From positions 2,790,001 through 2,854,000 of the forward strand of contig OY970224.1 in NCBI GenBank assembly GCA_963714035.1: 64,000 nt of DNA, in the 5' to 3' direction. Numbering within the stretch: the stretch's first letter is position 1; every line of letters begins with the position of its first letter. The notes under the pieces are model-generated. The model saw only the letters and a program-made list of their open reading frames with translations, ran no database searches and was not told the origin of the DNA. A program made the translations under genes and the position numbers. Shown here in pieces: positions 18,548-27,409 of the stretch. Source of the DNA: DATFVB01 sp963714035 (GTDB taxonomy: Bacteria > Acidobacteriota > Thermoanaerobaculia > UBA5066 > DATFVB01).

Positions 18548-20950
18548 TCACGGCTCCCGCAACACCCCCGCCGGTTCGACTCGCGAGGCGCGGAGCGCCG
18601 GGATGAGCGACGACGCGATCGAAACCGACACGACGAGTCCCACGACGATGGCGCTCGTTGCGGCGTCCCATGGCGACACGCCGTACAGCGTTCCCTGGAT
18701 CAGCTTGCCGAACAGGGCCGCGAGAATCGTTCCGCCGGCGCAGCCGAGAAGCGTGACGCGGAGGCCCTCGCTCAGGAACTGCCAGACGATCCGTCCGCGT
18801 CGTGCCCCGAGCGCCAGGCGGACGCCGACCTCACGCCGCCGTACCGTCACCAGGTAGCTCAGCGTTCCGTACAACCCGAGGCACCCGAGCGCAATCGCGG
18901 TGAGAGCGAAGAAGGCGAGCAGTACCGTCCGCAATCGATTTTCGGCGTAGGCATCCGAGATCGCTTCGGGAAGCCGCTCGACCTCGTAGACGGATCTTCC
19001 CGGTTCGAGCTCGTGCATTCTGCGGCGAACCGCGTTCGCCATCGAGGCCGGCTCGCTCTTCATGCGCACCAGAAACTGGATGTTCGGCTGGTTGACGACG
19101 CCGCAGGAGTACACGGTGGGGACCGGCGGGCGGTCGAGACCGGTTTCGCGAGCGTCTCCGACGATGCCCGTGATATCGCCGGCGGGGAAGTATGCATTGC
19201 CGGGCTCGATCAGACGGCGCCCGATCGCGCTCTCGCGGGGGAAATACGCTCTCGCGAAGCTTCGGTTGACCATCATCGTGGCCCGGCCCGCGACGTCGCG
19301 GCAGAGCTCTCCGGCGACGAGAGGAATCCCGACCGCGCCGAAGTAGGACGGCGTGACGACACGCTGCTGCGCCACCATCCTGGGCTCGGTCTCCGCACGC
19401 CCCTCGACCGTGCTCACTTCGATCTCGTACCGGCTCGGGACGCCGGGAAGACCGTACGTCGCGGCCGTCTCGGCCACACCGGGCAGCGATCGAAGGCCGT
19501 CGAGGATGCGATCGATCTCCTGCTTCGAGGCCTTGATGTCGGCCGTGTCCGCCCACGTGCTCGTCATGCGGAACGCGAGCACGGGCGAAGGGTCGAAGCC
19601 CGGCCGGACGCGCCCGAGCTCCCGGAAGTTCCGCAGGAGCAGACCGGCCCCCGCGAGGAGCGTGACCGCGAGCGCGACCTGAACTCCGACGAGCACGAGC
19701 TGGGCGCGGCTTCCGCCGGCGACGTGCGAGCGCCCGGAACGCGCGAGAGCGCCGGCGGGATCGCGGCGCGCGGCCCGAACGGCCGGCAGGAGGCCGCTGA
19801 CGAGCGTCACCGCGAGCACGCAGAGCAGCGAATACAGCACGATCCCCCGGTCGAGGCCGATCTCGTCGACTCGAGGCAGATCGCGAGCCATGCCGCGAAA
19901 GAAATTCATCGCGCCGCCCCCGACCGCGAGCCCGAGCGCGGCGCCGATCAGGGCGAGCAGAAGGACTTCCGTCAGCGTCTGCGCCACGATCGCCGTGCGA
20001 GACGCGCCGAGAGCGGTGCGAACGGATACTTCCTTGCCCCGGCGAGCCTCCCGCGACAGAAGGAGCGCCGCGACGTTCGAGCAGGCGATCAACAGGAGCA
20101 GCGTGACCGATCCATAGAGGACCCAGATCGACCGGCCGACACCGCCGATCGCCACTCGTTTGAGGGGCGCGATTTCGACCCGCAGATTTCCGTCCGTCTT
20201 CGGGTACAGGCGTCCGAGGTCGTTCTGCACGAGCGCCATGTCGGCGCGAGCCGCGGCCGCCGTCGCTCCGGGTTTCAACCGGCCGACGACCGTGAACCAG
20301 GTCGAATCGCGGCCCTTCGCGAATGGCGCGCCCATCGGCGCCGGCGACCAGAGATCGACCTCGCGATTCGGAAATCGAAAGGAGGAAGGCATGACTCCGA
20401 CGATCGGAGCCGATCCTTTCCCGATGCGCAGCGCTCTTCCCGGCACGAACGTCCCGCCGAAACGCCGTTTCCACAGCCGCTCGCTCACCAGCACCGCGGA
20501 AGGACCGTCCCACCGCATCTCCGCCGCCGTGAAGTCGCGCCCCGCCGCGGGTACGACGCCCATGGTCTCGATGAAGCGCGGCGCGACGAGCGCGCGCGTC
20601 AGCTTCTCGGGAAGATCGCCCGAGAGCTCGGACTCGTCCTGCAGGTAGTAGCCGGTCAGCGAGCGGAAGGAGTGATTCATCCGGTCCCAGTCGTCGAGCC
20701 GGACCGGGGCGACGGACGAGTCTGCGACGCCGGGAGTCGCTTGCGAGAGGGCCACGAGCTCGTCTCCGTCGGGAAACGGAAGGGGACGAAGGATGACCGC
20801 GTCCAGCGCCGAAAAGACCGCGCTGTTCGCCCCGATCGCGAGCGTGAGCGTCAGGATGACCGTCGCGGCGAACGCCGGAGATTTCCGGAGGGCGCGAACC
20901 GCGTAACGCAGGTTGCGAATCGCGGCGTCGATCTGGTGAGCGATGTTCAT
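18548..20950 (-). CDS. ADOP-type FtsX-like permease
   Basis: This 800-residue permease belongs to the acidobacterial duplicated orphan permeases. It shows two MacB-PCD/FtsX modules: the N-terminal helix after LRKSPAFAATVILTLTLAIG with the signature GANSAVFSALDAVILRPLP, a periplasmic domain, three helices around 285-400 (SVTLLLLIACSNVAALLLS), then a second copy ending in ALGCLGLYGTLSYLV, VGVRLALGARRG and ALRASRVEPAGVLREP. GAGGAGGAG lies just upstream of ATG 20950. There is no adjacent ATPase gene, as is usual for this family. Its substrate is unknown. The tail of a second member survives at 9627-9690. Confidence 0.95.
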   Translation of the reverse strand: MNIAHQIDAAIRNLRYAVRALRKSPAFAATVILTLTLAIGANSAVFSALDAVILRPLPFPDGDELVALSQATPGVADSSVAPVRLDDWDRMNHSFRSLTGYYLQDESELSGDLPEKLTRALVAPRFIETMGVVPAAGRDFTAAEMRWDGPSAVLVSERLWKRRFGGTFVPGRALRIGKGSAPIVGVMPSSFRFPNREVDLWSPAPMGAPFAKGRDSTWFTVVGRLKPGATAAAARADMALVQNDLGRLYPKTDGNLRVEIAPLKRVAIGGVGRSIWVLYGSVTLLLLIACSNVAALLLSREARRGKEVSVRTALGASRTAIVAQTLTEVLLLALIGAALGLAVGGGAMNFFRGMARDLPRVDEIGLDRGIVLYSLLCVLAVTLVSGLLPAVRAARRDPAGALARSGRSHVAGGSRAQLVLVGVQVALAVTLLAGAGLLLRNFRELGRVRPGFDPSPVLAFRMTSTWADTADIKASKQEIDRILDGLRSLPGVAETAATYGLPGVPSRYEIEVSTVEGRAETEPRMVAQQRVVTPSYFGAVGIPLVAGELCRDVAGRATMMVNRSFARAYFPRESAIGRRLIEPGNAYFPAGDITGIVGDARETGLDRPPVPTVYSCGVVNQPNIQFLVRMKSEPASMANAVRRRMHELEPGRSVYEVERLPEAISDAYAENRLRTVLLAFFALTAIALGCLGLYGTLSYLVTVRRREVGVRLALGARRGRIVWQFLSEGLRVTLLGCAGGTILAALFGKLIQGTLYGVSPWDAATSAIVVGLVVSVSIASSLIPALRASRVEPAGVLREP

Positions 20951-21184
20951 CGCGGCTCCTCCTCGGCGGCGAAAGCGATCGGCATGCCATCGCGTCAGGC
21001 TGCGAAGTCATTGATCCCGTGGTGGTTCGGACCTCCGCGACGCCTCACCGGTTTCCGAAACTGTCCGATTCCGGGATCGGAGTCTTGCGAAAATGGAACG
21101 AGAGGGAGCCTGTACACCTCGTTCCTTTGCTTCGGACCGCTGACGACCGTCCTTTTGATCGGGCTCGGCAAGCGAATCCCGCCG

Positions 21185-21781
21185 TCAGGGTTTCGGCGGC
21201 GGTTTCTGGCCCGGCTTCCTGTTCCAACCGTGGAAGGAGGAGTGGTCGCCCGCGTTCCAGGCTTCTCGGAGACCGGGCGCGGCGAGGTCCCAGTCGGGCC
21301 GGATCTCGCTCGTGACGGCGCGCAGGTCCTGCCACAGCTCGGAGACGGAAGGGCGGCCCCAGAACCAGTAGCCGTTGTAGATGCGGTGGATCACCAGGCG
21401 CGGCTTGAGCACGAAGGTGTGCGGAATCATCGGGTCGTTCTCCGGGTCGGTGTACTCCTGAATGTCGAGGTCCTTCTGGACCTTCCGCTCGGGATCGGAA
21501 AGGAAAGGCCACTGCGCGCCGACCGACGCCCGGAACTCCTGGAGCGTGTGGTGGTCGTCGGTCGAGATCGTGACGATCCGCGTGTACGCGACCGCGATTC
21601 TCGGATAGAACGCAGCGAGCTCCTGGTGCTGCTGGTGCTCCTTCGGGCAGAAATGGCCGCGCGCGAGCGTGAGGATCAGCGGATCGTCGCCCTGCAGCGC
21701 GGAGAGCTTGCGGAGCGCGCGCGTGTGGTCGGGCAGCTCGTAGTCCGGCAGCGTGGCTCCGGGTTTGATGTCAGGACGCAT
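21185..21781 (-). CDS. peroxiredoxin-like AhpC/TSA-fold protein
   Basis: This 198-residue cytoplasmic thioredoxin-fold protein resembles the AhpC/TSA family. LARGHFCPKEHQQHQELAAF (about residues 39-58) holds the single Cys at the peroxidatic position, although the usual PxxxTxxC context is replaced by ARGHFC. TISTDDHHTLQEF and QWPFLSDPERKVQKDLDI follow the family pattern. The C-terminal 60 residues (WFWGRPSVSELWQDLRAV) are an extension rich in Trp. GGAGGAGACC precedes ATG 21781. It is 51 bases downstream of the thioredoxin-reductase-like gene on the same strand, so the two may form a peroxide-reducing pair. Confidence 0.85.
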   Translation of the reverse strand: MRPDIKPGATLPDYELPDHTRALRKLSALQGDDPLILTLARGHFCPKEHQQHQELAAFYPRIAVAYTRIVTISTDDHHTLQEFRASVGAQWPFLSDPERKVQKDLDIQEYTDPENDPMIPHTFVLKPRLVIHRIYNGYWFWGRPSVSELWQDLRAVTSEIRPDWDLAAPGLREAWNAGDHSSFHGWNRKPGQKPPPKP

Positions 21782-21832
21782 CGGTCTCCTCCTGCGCGAG
21801 TTTCATTCCCGGACGGTCGCGACTCGCGGCGT

Positions 21833-23509
21833 TCATTCGGCGAGAACCCGATGGACGGAGAAAATGGCGCTCGAGCCTTCGCCGACGGCCGCCGCCACGC
21901 GCTTGGAGCTGCCGGACCGCACGTCGCCGATCGCGAACACGCCGGGCAGGCTGGTCTCCAGCGGATACGGGCTCCGCGCGAGCGGCCACTTCGCACGGGA
22001 CAGGTCCTCGGCCGAGAGGTCCGGTCCCGTTTTGATGAAACCGTTCGCGTCGAGCAGCACGCAGCCGGCGAGCCACGCGGTATTGGGATCGGCGCCCGTC
22101 ATGACGAACACGTGGCGGATCTCGTGCGATTCGACGGCGCCGGATTGTGAATTTCGCCAATCGACGCGCTCGAGACGTTCGTTGCCCTCGAGGCCGGCGA
22201 TCTCCGTGTGGACGTGGAGGACGATCCGGGGGCTCTCCTCGATGCGCTGGATCAGGTACCGGGACATGCTCTCCGAGAGGCCGCCCGAACGGACGACGAC
22301 GTGCACCTTCCTCGCCGTCTGCGCGAGGAAGACGGCCGCCTGTCCCGCGGAGTTTCCTCCGCCGACGACGATGATCTCCTCGCCGCCGCAGAGCTGGGAC
22401 TCGATGAAGGTCGCCGCGTAGTACACGCCGGCGCCCTCGAACCGCGCGAGGTTCTCGATCGCGAGCTTCCGGTACGCCGCGCCCGTCGCGAGGACGATCG
22501 TGCGGGCTGGAATCGACGGGCCGCCGTCGAGCTCGATGGCGTAAGGCGTCCGGCGGCACGAGAGGCGCGCCGCGGACCGCGCGATCATCACCTGCGCCCC
22601 GAACTTCTCCGCCTGAGTGTAGGCGCGGGACGCGAGCTCCTGACCTGAGACTCCCGTGGGGAATCCCAGGTAGTTCTCGATCTTGGAGCTGGCCGCCGCC
22701 TGCCCCCCCGGCGAGCGCGACTCGAGCACGAGCACGTCGAGACCTTCGGAGGCCGCGTAGAGCGCGGAGGCGAGACCCGAAGGTCCGGCGCCCACGACGA
22801 TCACGTCGCGCACGTGCACGGCGTCGATCGCGGCGTTGAAATTCAGGCAGTCGGCGATCGCCTGGTTGCTCGGATTCCGGAGCGCCGTCTTGCCGCGGCA
22901 GATCAGCACGGGAACGTCTTCCGGCGCGATCTGAAACCGGTCGAGGACGTCCTGGGTGTCGGGATCCCGATCCAGATCGACGTACGAATAGGGATAGCCG
23001 TTGCCCGCCAGGAACTCCCGGATCCGGAGGGTCTCCGACGAGTGGACCGAACCGACGAGCACGACGTCTCCGATCCCGCGCGCGATCAGCGCCGTCCGTC
23101 TCAGGATGAAGGCGCGCATGAGGATGTCGCTCAGCTCGCTGTCCCGCTGGACGATCGACAGGAGGCTTTCCCGATCGAGCTCGATCAGTTTCGCCGCCCG
23201 GGTGGCGCGAGCCCGGTTCAGGGCGCGCCGCCCCGAGAGCATGCTGATTTCGCCGGTGAACTGGCCCGGCCCGTGGCGAACGACGATCGTCTCCTTCGGC
23301 CCTTCCGGACGGACGATCTCGATCTCTCCCTCGACGACGACGTAGAAGGGGATGACGTCTCCCGCCTCGAAAAGGATTTCTCCGGCCGGGATTTCGCGCA
23401 CGCGGCCGCGCGACGCGATCCGGGCGACCTGAGCGGCGGTCAGGGTAGGGAAGGCCTCCTCGGCGCGAGTGCCGTCGAGCAAGGGAAGGGAAGGACGAGG
23501 ATCCGTCAT
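21833..23509 (-). CDS. cNMP-binding / thioredoxin-reductase-like flavoprotein
   Basis: This 558-residue protein has three parts: a cyclic-nucleotide-binding-like domain (about residues 20-140; IPAGEILFEAGD, FTGEISMLSGRRALNRARA), a glutaredoxin/thioredoxin-like domain without CxxC (150-230), and an FAD/NADPH module of the thioredoxin reductase type (235-558). FAD binding is shown by VVGAGPSG (238-245) and FAIGDVRSG near the end, and NADPH binding by VVGGGNSAGQ (381-390). The CxxC redox pair normally found before the second Rossmann motif is replaced by YYAATFIESQLC, so disulfide reduction in the standard way is unlikely. ATG 23509 is chosen; the frame upstream is not protein-like. Such fusions occur in several soil phyla. 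Confidence 0.9.
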   Translation of the reverse strand: MTDPRPSLPLLDGTRAEEAFPTLTAAQVARIASRGRVREIPAGEILFEAGDVIPFYVVVEGEIEIVRPEGPKETIVVRHGPGQFTGEISMLSGRRALNRARATRAAKLIELDRESLLSIVQRDSELSDILMRAFILRRTALIARGIGDVVLVGSVHSSETLRIREFLAGNGYPYSYVDLDRDPDTQDVLDRFQIAPEDVPVLICRGKTALRNPSNQAIADCLNFNAAIDAVHVRDVIVVGAGPSGLASALYAASEGLDVLVLESRSPGGQAAASSKIENYLGFPTGVSGQELASRAYTQAEKFGAQVMIARSAARLSCRRTPYAIELDGGPSIPARTIVLATGAAYRKLAIENLARFEGAGVYYAATFIESQLCGGEEIIVVGGGNSAGQAAVFLAQTARKVHVVVRSGGLSESMSRYLIQRIEESPRIVLHVHTEIAGLEGNERLERVDWRNSQSGAVESHEIRHVFVMTGADPNTAWLAGCVLLDANGFIKTGPDLSAEDLSRAKWPLARSPYPLETSLPGVFAIGDVRSGSSKRVAAAVGEGSSAIFSVHRVLAE

Positions 23510-23682
23510 GAAATCATCCGTCTGCGGCCGCGGCCGCGACCCAATTGTAGGCCCGCGATCGACGGCGCGCATCGATCGCCGATGAACGGGTGCGGAGAGA
23601 GGCCCCTCGCCCTCGGGAACCGCCGTGTTTCAGAGCTCGCGGGGCGGGAACCGCGGAGCGCGGCGTCCCGGCCTCGGGTGAG

Positions 23683-23943
23683 TCAGTGCCCGACGGAAGC
23701 CCGTTTTTCCCTTCCCACGGTGACGTGAGAGATCCCGTTTCGTATCGCGGCCGCCACCTTTTCGCAGGTCTCATCGGGATCCGCCCCGCGGCGGACCAGC
23801 AGCTCCACGACCGTGCCGGGAGTCTCGATCCGGCCGGCGGGCGAGATGATCACCTGAGCCTGCGTTTCCATCACTTCGAAGACGCTGAACCTTCGGTCCT
23901 GGCCCTCGTCGACGCTGCCGAAATGGATCCAGTAGAGAGTCAT
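23683..23943 (-). CDS. 86-residue protein, paralogue A
   Basis: The product has 86 residues with the pattern YWIHFGSV-x-RFSVFEV, ISPAGRIETP and VVELLVRRGA. GGAAGGAGGG precedes ATG 23943. It is paralogous to the equally long protein at 25035-25295: shared positions include YW-[IV]-H, RFSVF-[EQ]-V, PxGR-[LI]-xxPxxVVELLV and a helix with a Gly-[IL] turn. There is no signal peptide, Cys motif or membrane segment. Function unknown; it is probably a small cytoplasmic alpha/beta protein. Confidence 0.75.
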   Translation of the reverse strand: MTLYWIHFGSVDEGQDRRFSVFEVMETQAQVIISPAGRIETPGTVVELLVRRGADPDETCEKVAAAIRNGISHVTVGREKRASVGH

Positions 23944-24093
23944 CGCTCGCCCTCCTTCCGCCGGGGCAAGCCTGATTTTCCGCGCGCTGCACCGGGTGAA
24001 GGCCGTGTAAAAGATTTGCGAGGTCGAACCGGGATCGGGAGGGCGGATGGCGCGTCGAGAGTCGCGGGGCTGGCTATACTCCCTGCCGGCGCC

Positions 24094-24321
24094 GTGAAAA
24101 ACGAGAAGCCCCGGGAGCTGCCCGCCGGACTGTCCGAGGAGAAACGGCAGAAAATCGCCGCACTTCTCGGCTCGGTTCGCGTGATCACGCGCGCCGATGT
24201 CGAGCGCGCGCTGCGGCAGGACCGGGAGTGGTCCGCGGGGCTCTCGCCGTGGCGGCGGTGGGTCGCCCGGCGAATCATCGCGGTCGCCGACTTCGTCCTC
24301 CGGCACTCGGCGCCGAAGTAG
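24094..24321 (+). CDS. small basic hypothetical protein
   Basis: The 75-residue product starts at GTG 24094 (VKNEKPRELPAGLSEEKRQK) and is helical and charged (ITRADVERALRQDREW), ending in WRRWVARRIIAVADFVLRH, which is amphipathic and could bind a membrane or nucleic acid. A TATACT hexamer at 24074-24079 could be a -10 box, placing the transcript start close to the GTG. It has no family that I recognise. Confidence 0.4.
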   Translation: MKNEKPRELPAGLSEEKRQKIAALLGSVRVITRADVERALRQDREWSAGLSPWRRWVARRIIAVADFVLRHSAPK

Positions 24322-24597
24322 CGCCGGGCTTTCCGGCAGCCATCGAGCGGGGGCGGCTCTTACCCGGAGTTCACGCGCTCTTCACGGCGATTCGCGAGGC
24401 TGTCTCCAATCGGCGTCGTCATCGAGACGGATGACGCCCTGAACTCCATCCCGTTCCCGGTTCCGGACCGCACCGGCGCCCGGCGAAAGCCGGGCGAAAT
24501 TTCTCGCCCTTGTCCGCGATTTTCCCGATATACGCTCCCGACACCGGACGATGAGATCTTCGTTCGAAACGAAACGCCCGAAGAGGAGGATGCCACC

Positions 24598-24885
24598 ATG
24601 TTCGCAGTTATTCGTCACTACCACTTCAAGGCTCAGGACGGCGCCACGATCGACCGGATGGTGGGAGACGAATTCGTCCCGCTCATCAAAAAGGCGAACG
24701 GCTTTATCCGGTACTACTGGCTCGATACCGGGAACGGCGAGGGCGCCTCGGTAGGCGTCTTTCGGGACCGGGCTGGCGCCGACGAATCGATCCGACTGGC
24801 GGCGGAGTACGTCAAGGAGCACCTGTCGAAGTACATCACGCAGAAGCCCGAGATCATCGAAGGAGAAATCAAAGCGCACGACTGA
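24598..24885 (+). CDS. small ABM-like ferredoxin-fold protein
   Basis: This 95-residue protein has the size and pattern of antibiotic-biosynthesis-monooxygenase-like dimeric alpha+beta barrels: a first strand FAVIRHYHFK, a helix ATIDRMVGDEFVPLIKKANG, and strands FIRYYWLDTG and ASVGVFRDRAG, ending in a helix EYVKEHLSKYI. GAGGAGG lies 8 bases before ATG 24598. No cofactor site is visible and the reaction is unknown. It stands alone between the 86-residue paralogues, transcribed toward paralogue B. The 276 bases before it hold no gene that I can support. Confidence 0.75.
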   Translation: MFAVIRHYHFKAQDGATIDRMVGDEFVPLIKKANGFIRYYWLDTGNGEGASVGVFRDRAGADESIRLAAEYVKEHLSKYITQKPEIIEGEIKAHD

Positions 24886-25034
24886 GGTTCCGCTCCGAAG
24901 GATCGGTAGCGTCCACGAGTCGAGCCGAATGGGCGTCGCGATTTCCGTTCGCCGGCGACCGGATCATTGGACGACTCGAGGGGACGCGATCTTCGGGAGC
25001 GCGGGGCGGTCGAAGACGGCGCCGGAGCGCTCCG

Positions 25035-25295
25035 TCAACGCGGCGAGAGTCTGCCCGGGAAGGGCTTCGCGACGACGATCTTGCCGAGCCCGTGATGGGC
25101 GGCATCGGCGATCGCGCGTTCCGCTCCGCCGCGCTCCGCGCCGCAGTCCACGAGCAGCTCGACGACTTCGGACGGGGCGGTCAGCCGGCCGGGAGGCGTG
25201 AGGATCCTTTGCCTCCCCTGGTCGACCTGGAAAACGCTGAAACGAGGCCGCCCTCCGGGCTCGATCGGACTGCAGTGAACCCAGTACTCGTCCAT
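25035..25295 (-). CDS. 86-residue protein, paralogue B
   Basis: The product is also exactly 86 residues (MDEYWVHCSPIEPGG, RFSVFQV, TPPGRLTAP, VVELLVDCGAERG) and matches paralogue A along its whole length with no gap needed in the first 55 positions by eye. GGGGGAGG precedes ATG 25295. Two Cys residues are not shared with A. Function unknown. The spacing of only 1.1 kb suggests a local duplication, although an unrelated gene lies between. Confidence 0.75.
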   Translation of the reverse strand: MDEYWVHCSPIEPGGRPRFSVFQVDQGRQRILTPPGRLTAPSEVVELLVDCGAERGGAERAIADAAHHGLGKIVVAKPFPGRLSPR

Positions 25296-25584
25296 GGGCA
25301 AACCTCCCCCTGCCCCCATCATCGGAAAACCGGCGAAAAGGGGACATCGGCTGCTCGATCGAGGGAAATCGCAGCATTTCGGCCGAGAGATGTCCTTGTG
25401 GCCAGGGGATAATTCCCCCCCGAATGTCTCGGAAAGAGGGGGCATTCCGGGCGGCGTCGACCGACGTTCCGCTTCGGACCGTCGCAAGTGCCGGCAGGCG
25501 GATTCTCCCGGGAGACGGGCACCGACGCGAAAAAAGGGGCGCCGGAGGGAGAATTGGCGTCTCCTTCGCACTTCGCGGGAATCC

Positions 25585-26367
25585 GTGGCGTCCGGAGGGG
25601 CATTCTTCGCGTTTCTGCTCTGCGCGGCGACGAGCGCGGCCGCTCAGGCTCCCGCACCCGCCGGAGTCCGCTTTCCGGAGGCGACCGTTCACGGTTTCCT
25701 AACGCTCGGGACCCTCGACGGGAAGATCCTCGCCGACGGCGAGTCGATCCAGTTCGTCCGCGGCGACCTGGTCACGAATCGTCTCGTTTTCCATTTCCAC
25801 GACGGCTCGCTCCAGGAAGAGACGGCCACGTTCCGGCAGCGCGGCTCGTTCGAGCTGCTGACCGACCACCTCGTCCAGAAGGGACCGAGCTTCCCGCATC
25901 CGTCGGAGATCACGATCGATCGCGCCGCCGGGAGCGTGGTGGTCACGACCGCGGGGAAGGACGGGAAGCCGACGTCGAAGGAAACTCGCATGGCGCTTCC
26001 GCCGGATCTCGCCAACGGAATGGCTGTGATCTTTCTCAAGAATCTTCCCCGAAGCGCCGGCTCCGCGGAGATGACGATCCTCGCCGAGACCCCGAAACTC
26101 TCGCTCGTCCACGTCACGGCGACCCGGGACGGAGAAGACACGGTGTCGGTCGGAGCCCTGCGAAAGAAGCTGACCCGCTACGTCGTGCGAGTGGATCTCG
26201 GCGCGTTCAAGAAGACGCTTGCGAAGCTCCTCGGAAAGCTCCCGCCGGACACCCGCGTCTGGGTGCTCGAGGGAGACGCGCCGACGTTCGTTCGCTCCGA
26301 GGGCCCGTCGTTCCTCGGCGGACCTTCGTGGAGGATCGAGCTGACGAGCCCGAAGTGGCCGCGGTGA
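25585..26367 (+). CDS. exported protein of unknown function
   Basis: This product of about 260 residues starts with a hydrophobic leader ending ALA-like (GGAFFAFLLCAATSAAAQA), so it is probably exported. GTG 25585 is the last usable start before the leader, but an upstream start with more positive charge cannot be excluded. The mature part is beta-rich: FPEATVHGFLTLGTLDGKIL, VTNRLVFHFHDGSLQEETATF and TRYVVRVDLGAFKKTLAKLL. This pattern recurs in exported acidobacterial proteins that I cannot name. There is no catalytic motif. The 289 bases before it contain no gene. Confidence 0.65.
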   Translation: MASGGAFFAFLLCAATSAAAQAPAPAGVRFPEATVHGFLTLGTLDGKILADGESIQFVRGDLVTNRLVFHFHDGSLQEETATFRQRGSFELLTDHLVQKGPSFPHPSEITIDRAAGSVVVTTAGKDGKPTSKETRMALPPDLANGMAVIFLKNLPRSAGSAEMTILAETPKLSLVHVTATRDGEDTVSVGALRKKLTRYVVRVDLGAFKKTLAKLLGKLPPDTRVWVLEGDAPTFVRSEGPSFLGGPSWRIELTSPKWPR

Positions 26368-26399
26368 CACGGGCACGTCGGCCGCGCGGCATCCGTCGG

Positions 26400-26655
26400 C
26401 CGCGCGCCACGCTCCGCTGGAACCGCTCGGCCTCCCACGGCGCAATCCTCCTCCGCTCGGTTGCTCGCGCACTGGCGTGCGCGGCGGCGCGCGAGGCCGA
26501 CGGGGGATCGCCCCCGACTCCCGGGTCTTTCCCAACGAGTCTACGGTGGGGCGCCGGAGCGGTCGAGCCACACAATGACGCGAGCGAAGCGAGCCGCCAC
26601 GCTACTTCTCCCCGCGGGAGAAGGTGGCGGCTGCAAGCCGCCGGATGAGGGAGGA
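26400..26655. repeat. dispersed repeats, families C and D
   Basis: The region 26368-26679 has no gene. At 26400-26470 it holds a family C copy (GCTCCGCTGGAACCGCTCGG, CCTCCCACGGCG). At 26553-26655 it holds a family D copy (GCGCCGGAGCGGTCGAGCCA, then GGGAGAAGGTGGCGGCTGCA), which is nearly identical to 61886-61995. Confidence 0.7.
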
Positions 26656-26679
26656 AGGCGGGCCGCGGAAGCGACGCTC

Positions 26680-27048
26680 TCAGCGGCAGTATTCGCGGAC
26701 CGTCCGCACGAACCGTTGCGGCTCGACGGGCTTGGACAGGATCGCCACGACGCGGGACTTCGAGAGGTTCTGCGGGATCTTCTGCAGGGCGGAAAAGATG
26801 ACGACCGGAATCGCCGCCGCGTCCCGGTCGAGCCGGCGCGCCTTCAGGAACTTCTCGCCGTCGACCAGCGGCATCATCATGTCGAGCACGATGACCTTCG
26901 GGCGAAGTCCTTCGGCGAGCGCCGAGAGGGCTTCGCCGCCGTCCTCCGCCTCGGCGACCCGAAGCCCGTCGACCTCGAGGAGATCGACGGCGGCCTCCCG
27001 GACCGCCCGGTCGTCCTCGACGATCAGAACATCGCACGCCACGGTCAT
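26680..27048 (-). CDS. single-domain response regulator
   Basis: This 122-residue stand-alone receiver domain has the acidic pocket Glu11-Asp12-Asp13, the phosphoacceptor Asp56 in VIVLDMMMP and the conserved Lys in ILSKPVE. There is no output domain, so it works by protein contact or as a phosphate relay. ATG 27048 begins the protein; the open frame upstream is tandem-repeat sequence. No histidine kinase is encoded nearby, so its partner is elsewhere. It is divergent from the exonuclease gene, across the 11-unit tandem repeat. Confidence 0.92.
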   Translation of the reverse strand: MTVACDVLIVEDDRAVREAAVDLLEVDGLRVAEAEDGGEALSALAEGLRPKVIVLDMMMPLVDGEKFLKARRLDRDAAAIPVVIFSALQKIPQNLSKSRVVAILSKPVEPQRFVRTVREYCR

Positions 27049-27127
27049 CGCGCCAATCCTATCAATGCGCCGGCGGACGGGGCGCCCGCCGGGGAAGACT
27101 GCTCTCCCGTAACGAGAAGAACGACGG

Positions 27128-27397
27128 CGCCGTTCCGCGGCACTGATCGAGAGCGCCGTTCCGCGGGGCAGGGAGAGCGCCGTTCCGCGGCACTGATCGA
27201 GAGCGCCGTTCCGCGGCGCTGATCGAGAGCGCCGTTCCGCGGGGCAGGGAGAGCGCCGTTCTGCGGCGCTGATCGAGAGCGCCGTTCCGCGGGGCAGGGA
27301 GAGCGCCGTTCTGCGGCGCTGATCGAGAGCGCCGTTCCGCGGCACTGATCGAGAGCGCCGTTCCGCGGCACTGATCAAGAGTGCCGTTCCGCGGCAC
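27128..27397 (+). repeat. tandem repeat, 11 units of 24 or 26 bp
   Basis: The units start at 27128, 27154, 27178, 27204, 27230, 27254, 27280, 27304, 27330, 27356 and 27382. All begin CGCCGTTCCGCGG (one T variant and two with TTCTGC). The 26-bp type continues CACTGATCGAGAG or CGCTGATCGAGAG; the 24-bp type continues GGCAGGGAGAG. The two types alternate irregularly. There are no unique spacers, so it is not a CRISPR array. It fills the gap between two divergent genes. Confidence 0.95.
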
Positions 27398-27403
27398 TAC
27401 AAT
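27398..27403 (+). promoter_or_regulatory. possible -10 box of the exonuclease gene
   Basis: TACAAT lies 6 bases before ATG 27410, directly after the last tandem unit, where the CACTGATC of other units reads CACTACAA. If it is used, the mRNA would be leaderless, in line with the lack of any ribosome binding site. No convincing -35 is visible, so this is tentative. Confidence 0.3.
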
Positions 27404-27409
27404 GAGATC

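Noticed and set aside
18506..22150. Plus-strand open frame of over 1200 codons across the ADOP permease and peroxiredoxin region
   Set aside because: Charged low-complexity translation, no motif, and it spans two well-supported minus-strand genes.
27128..27397. Possible CRISPR array
   Set aside because: The units are contiguous and all alike in sequence; there are no unique spacers of constant length and no cas gene.
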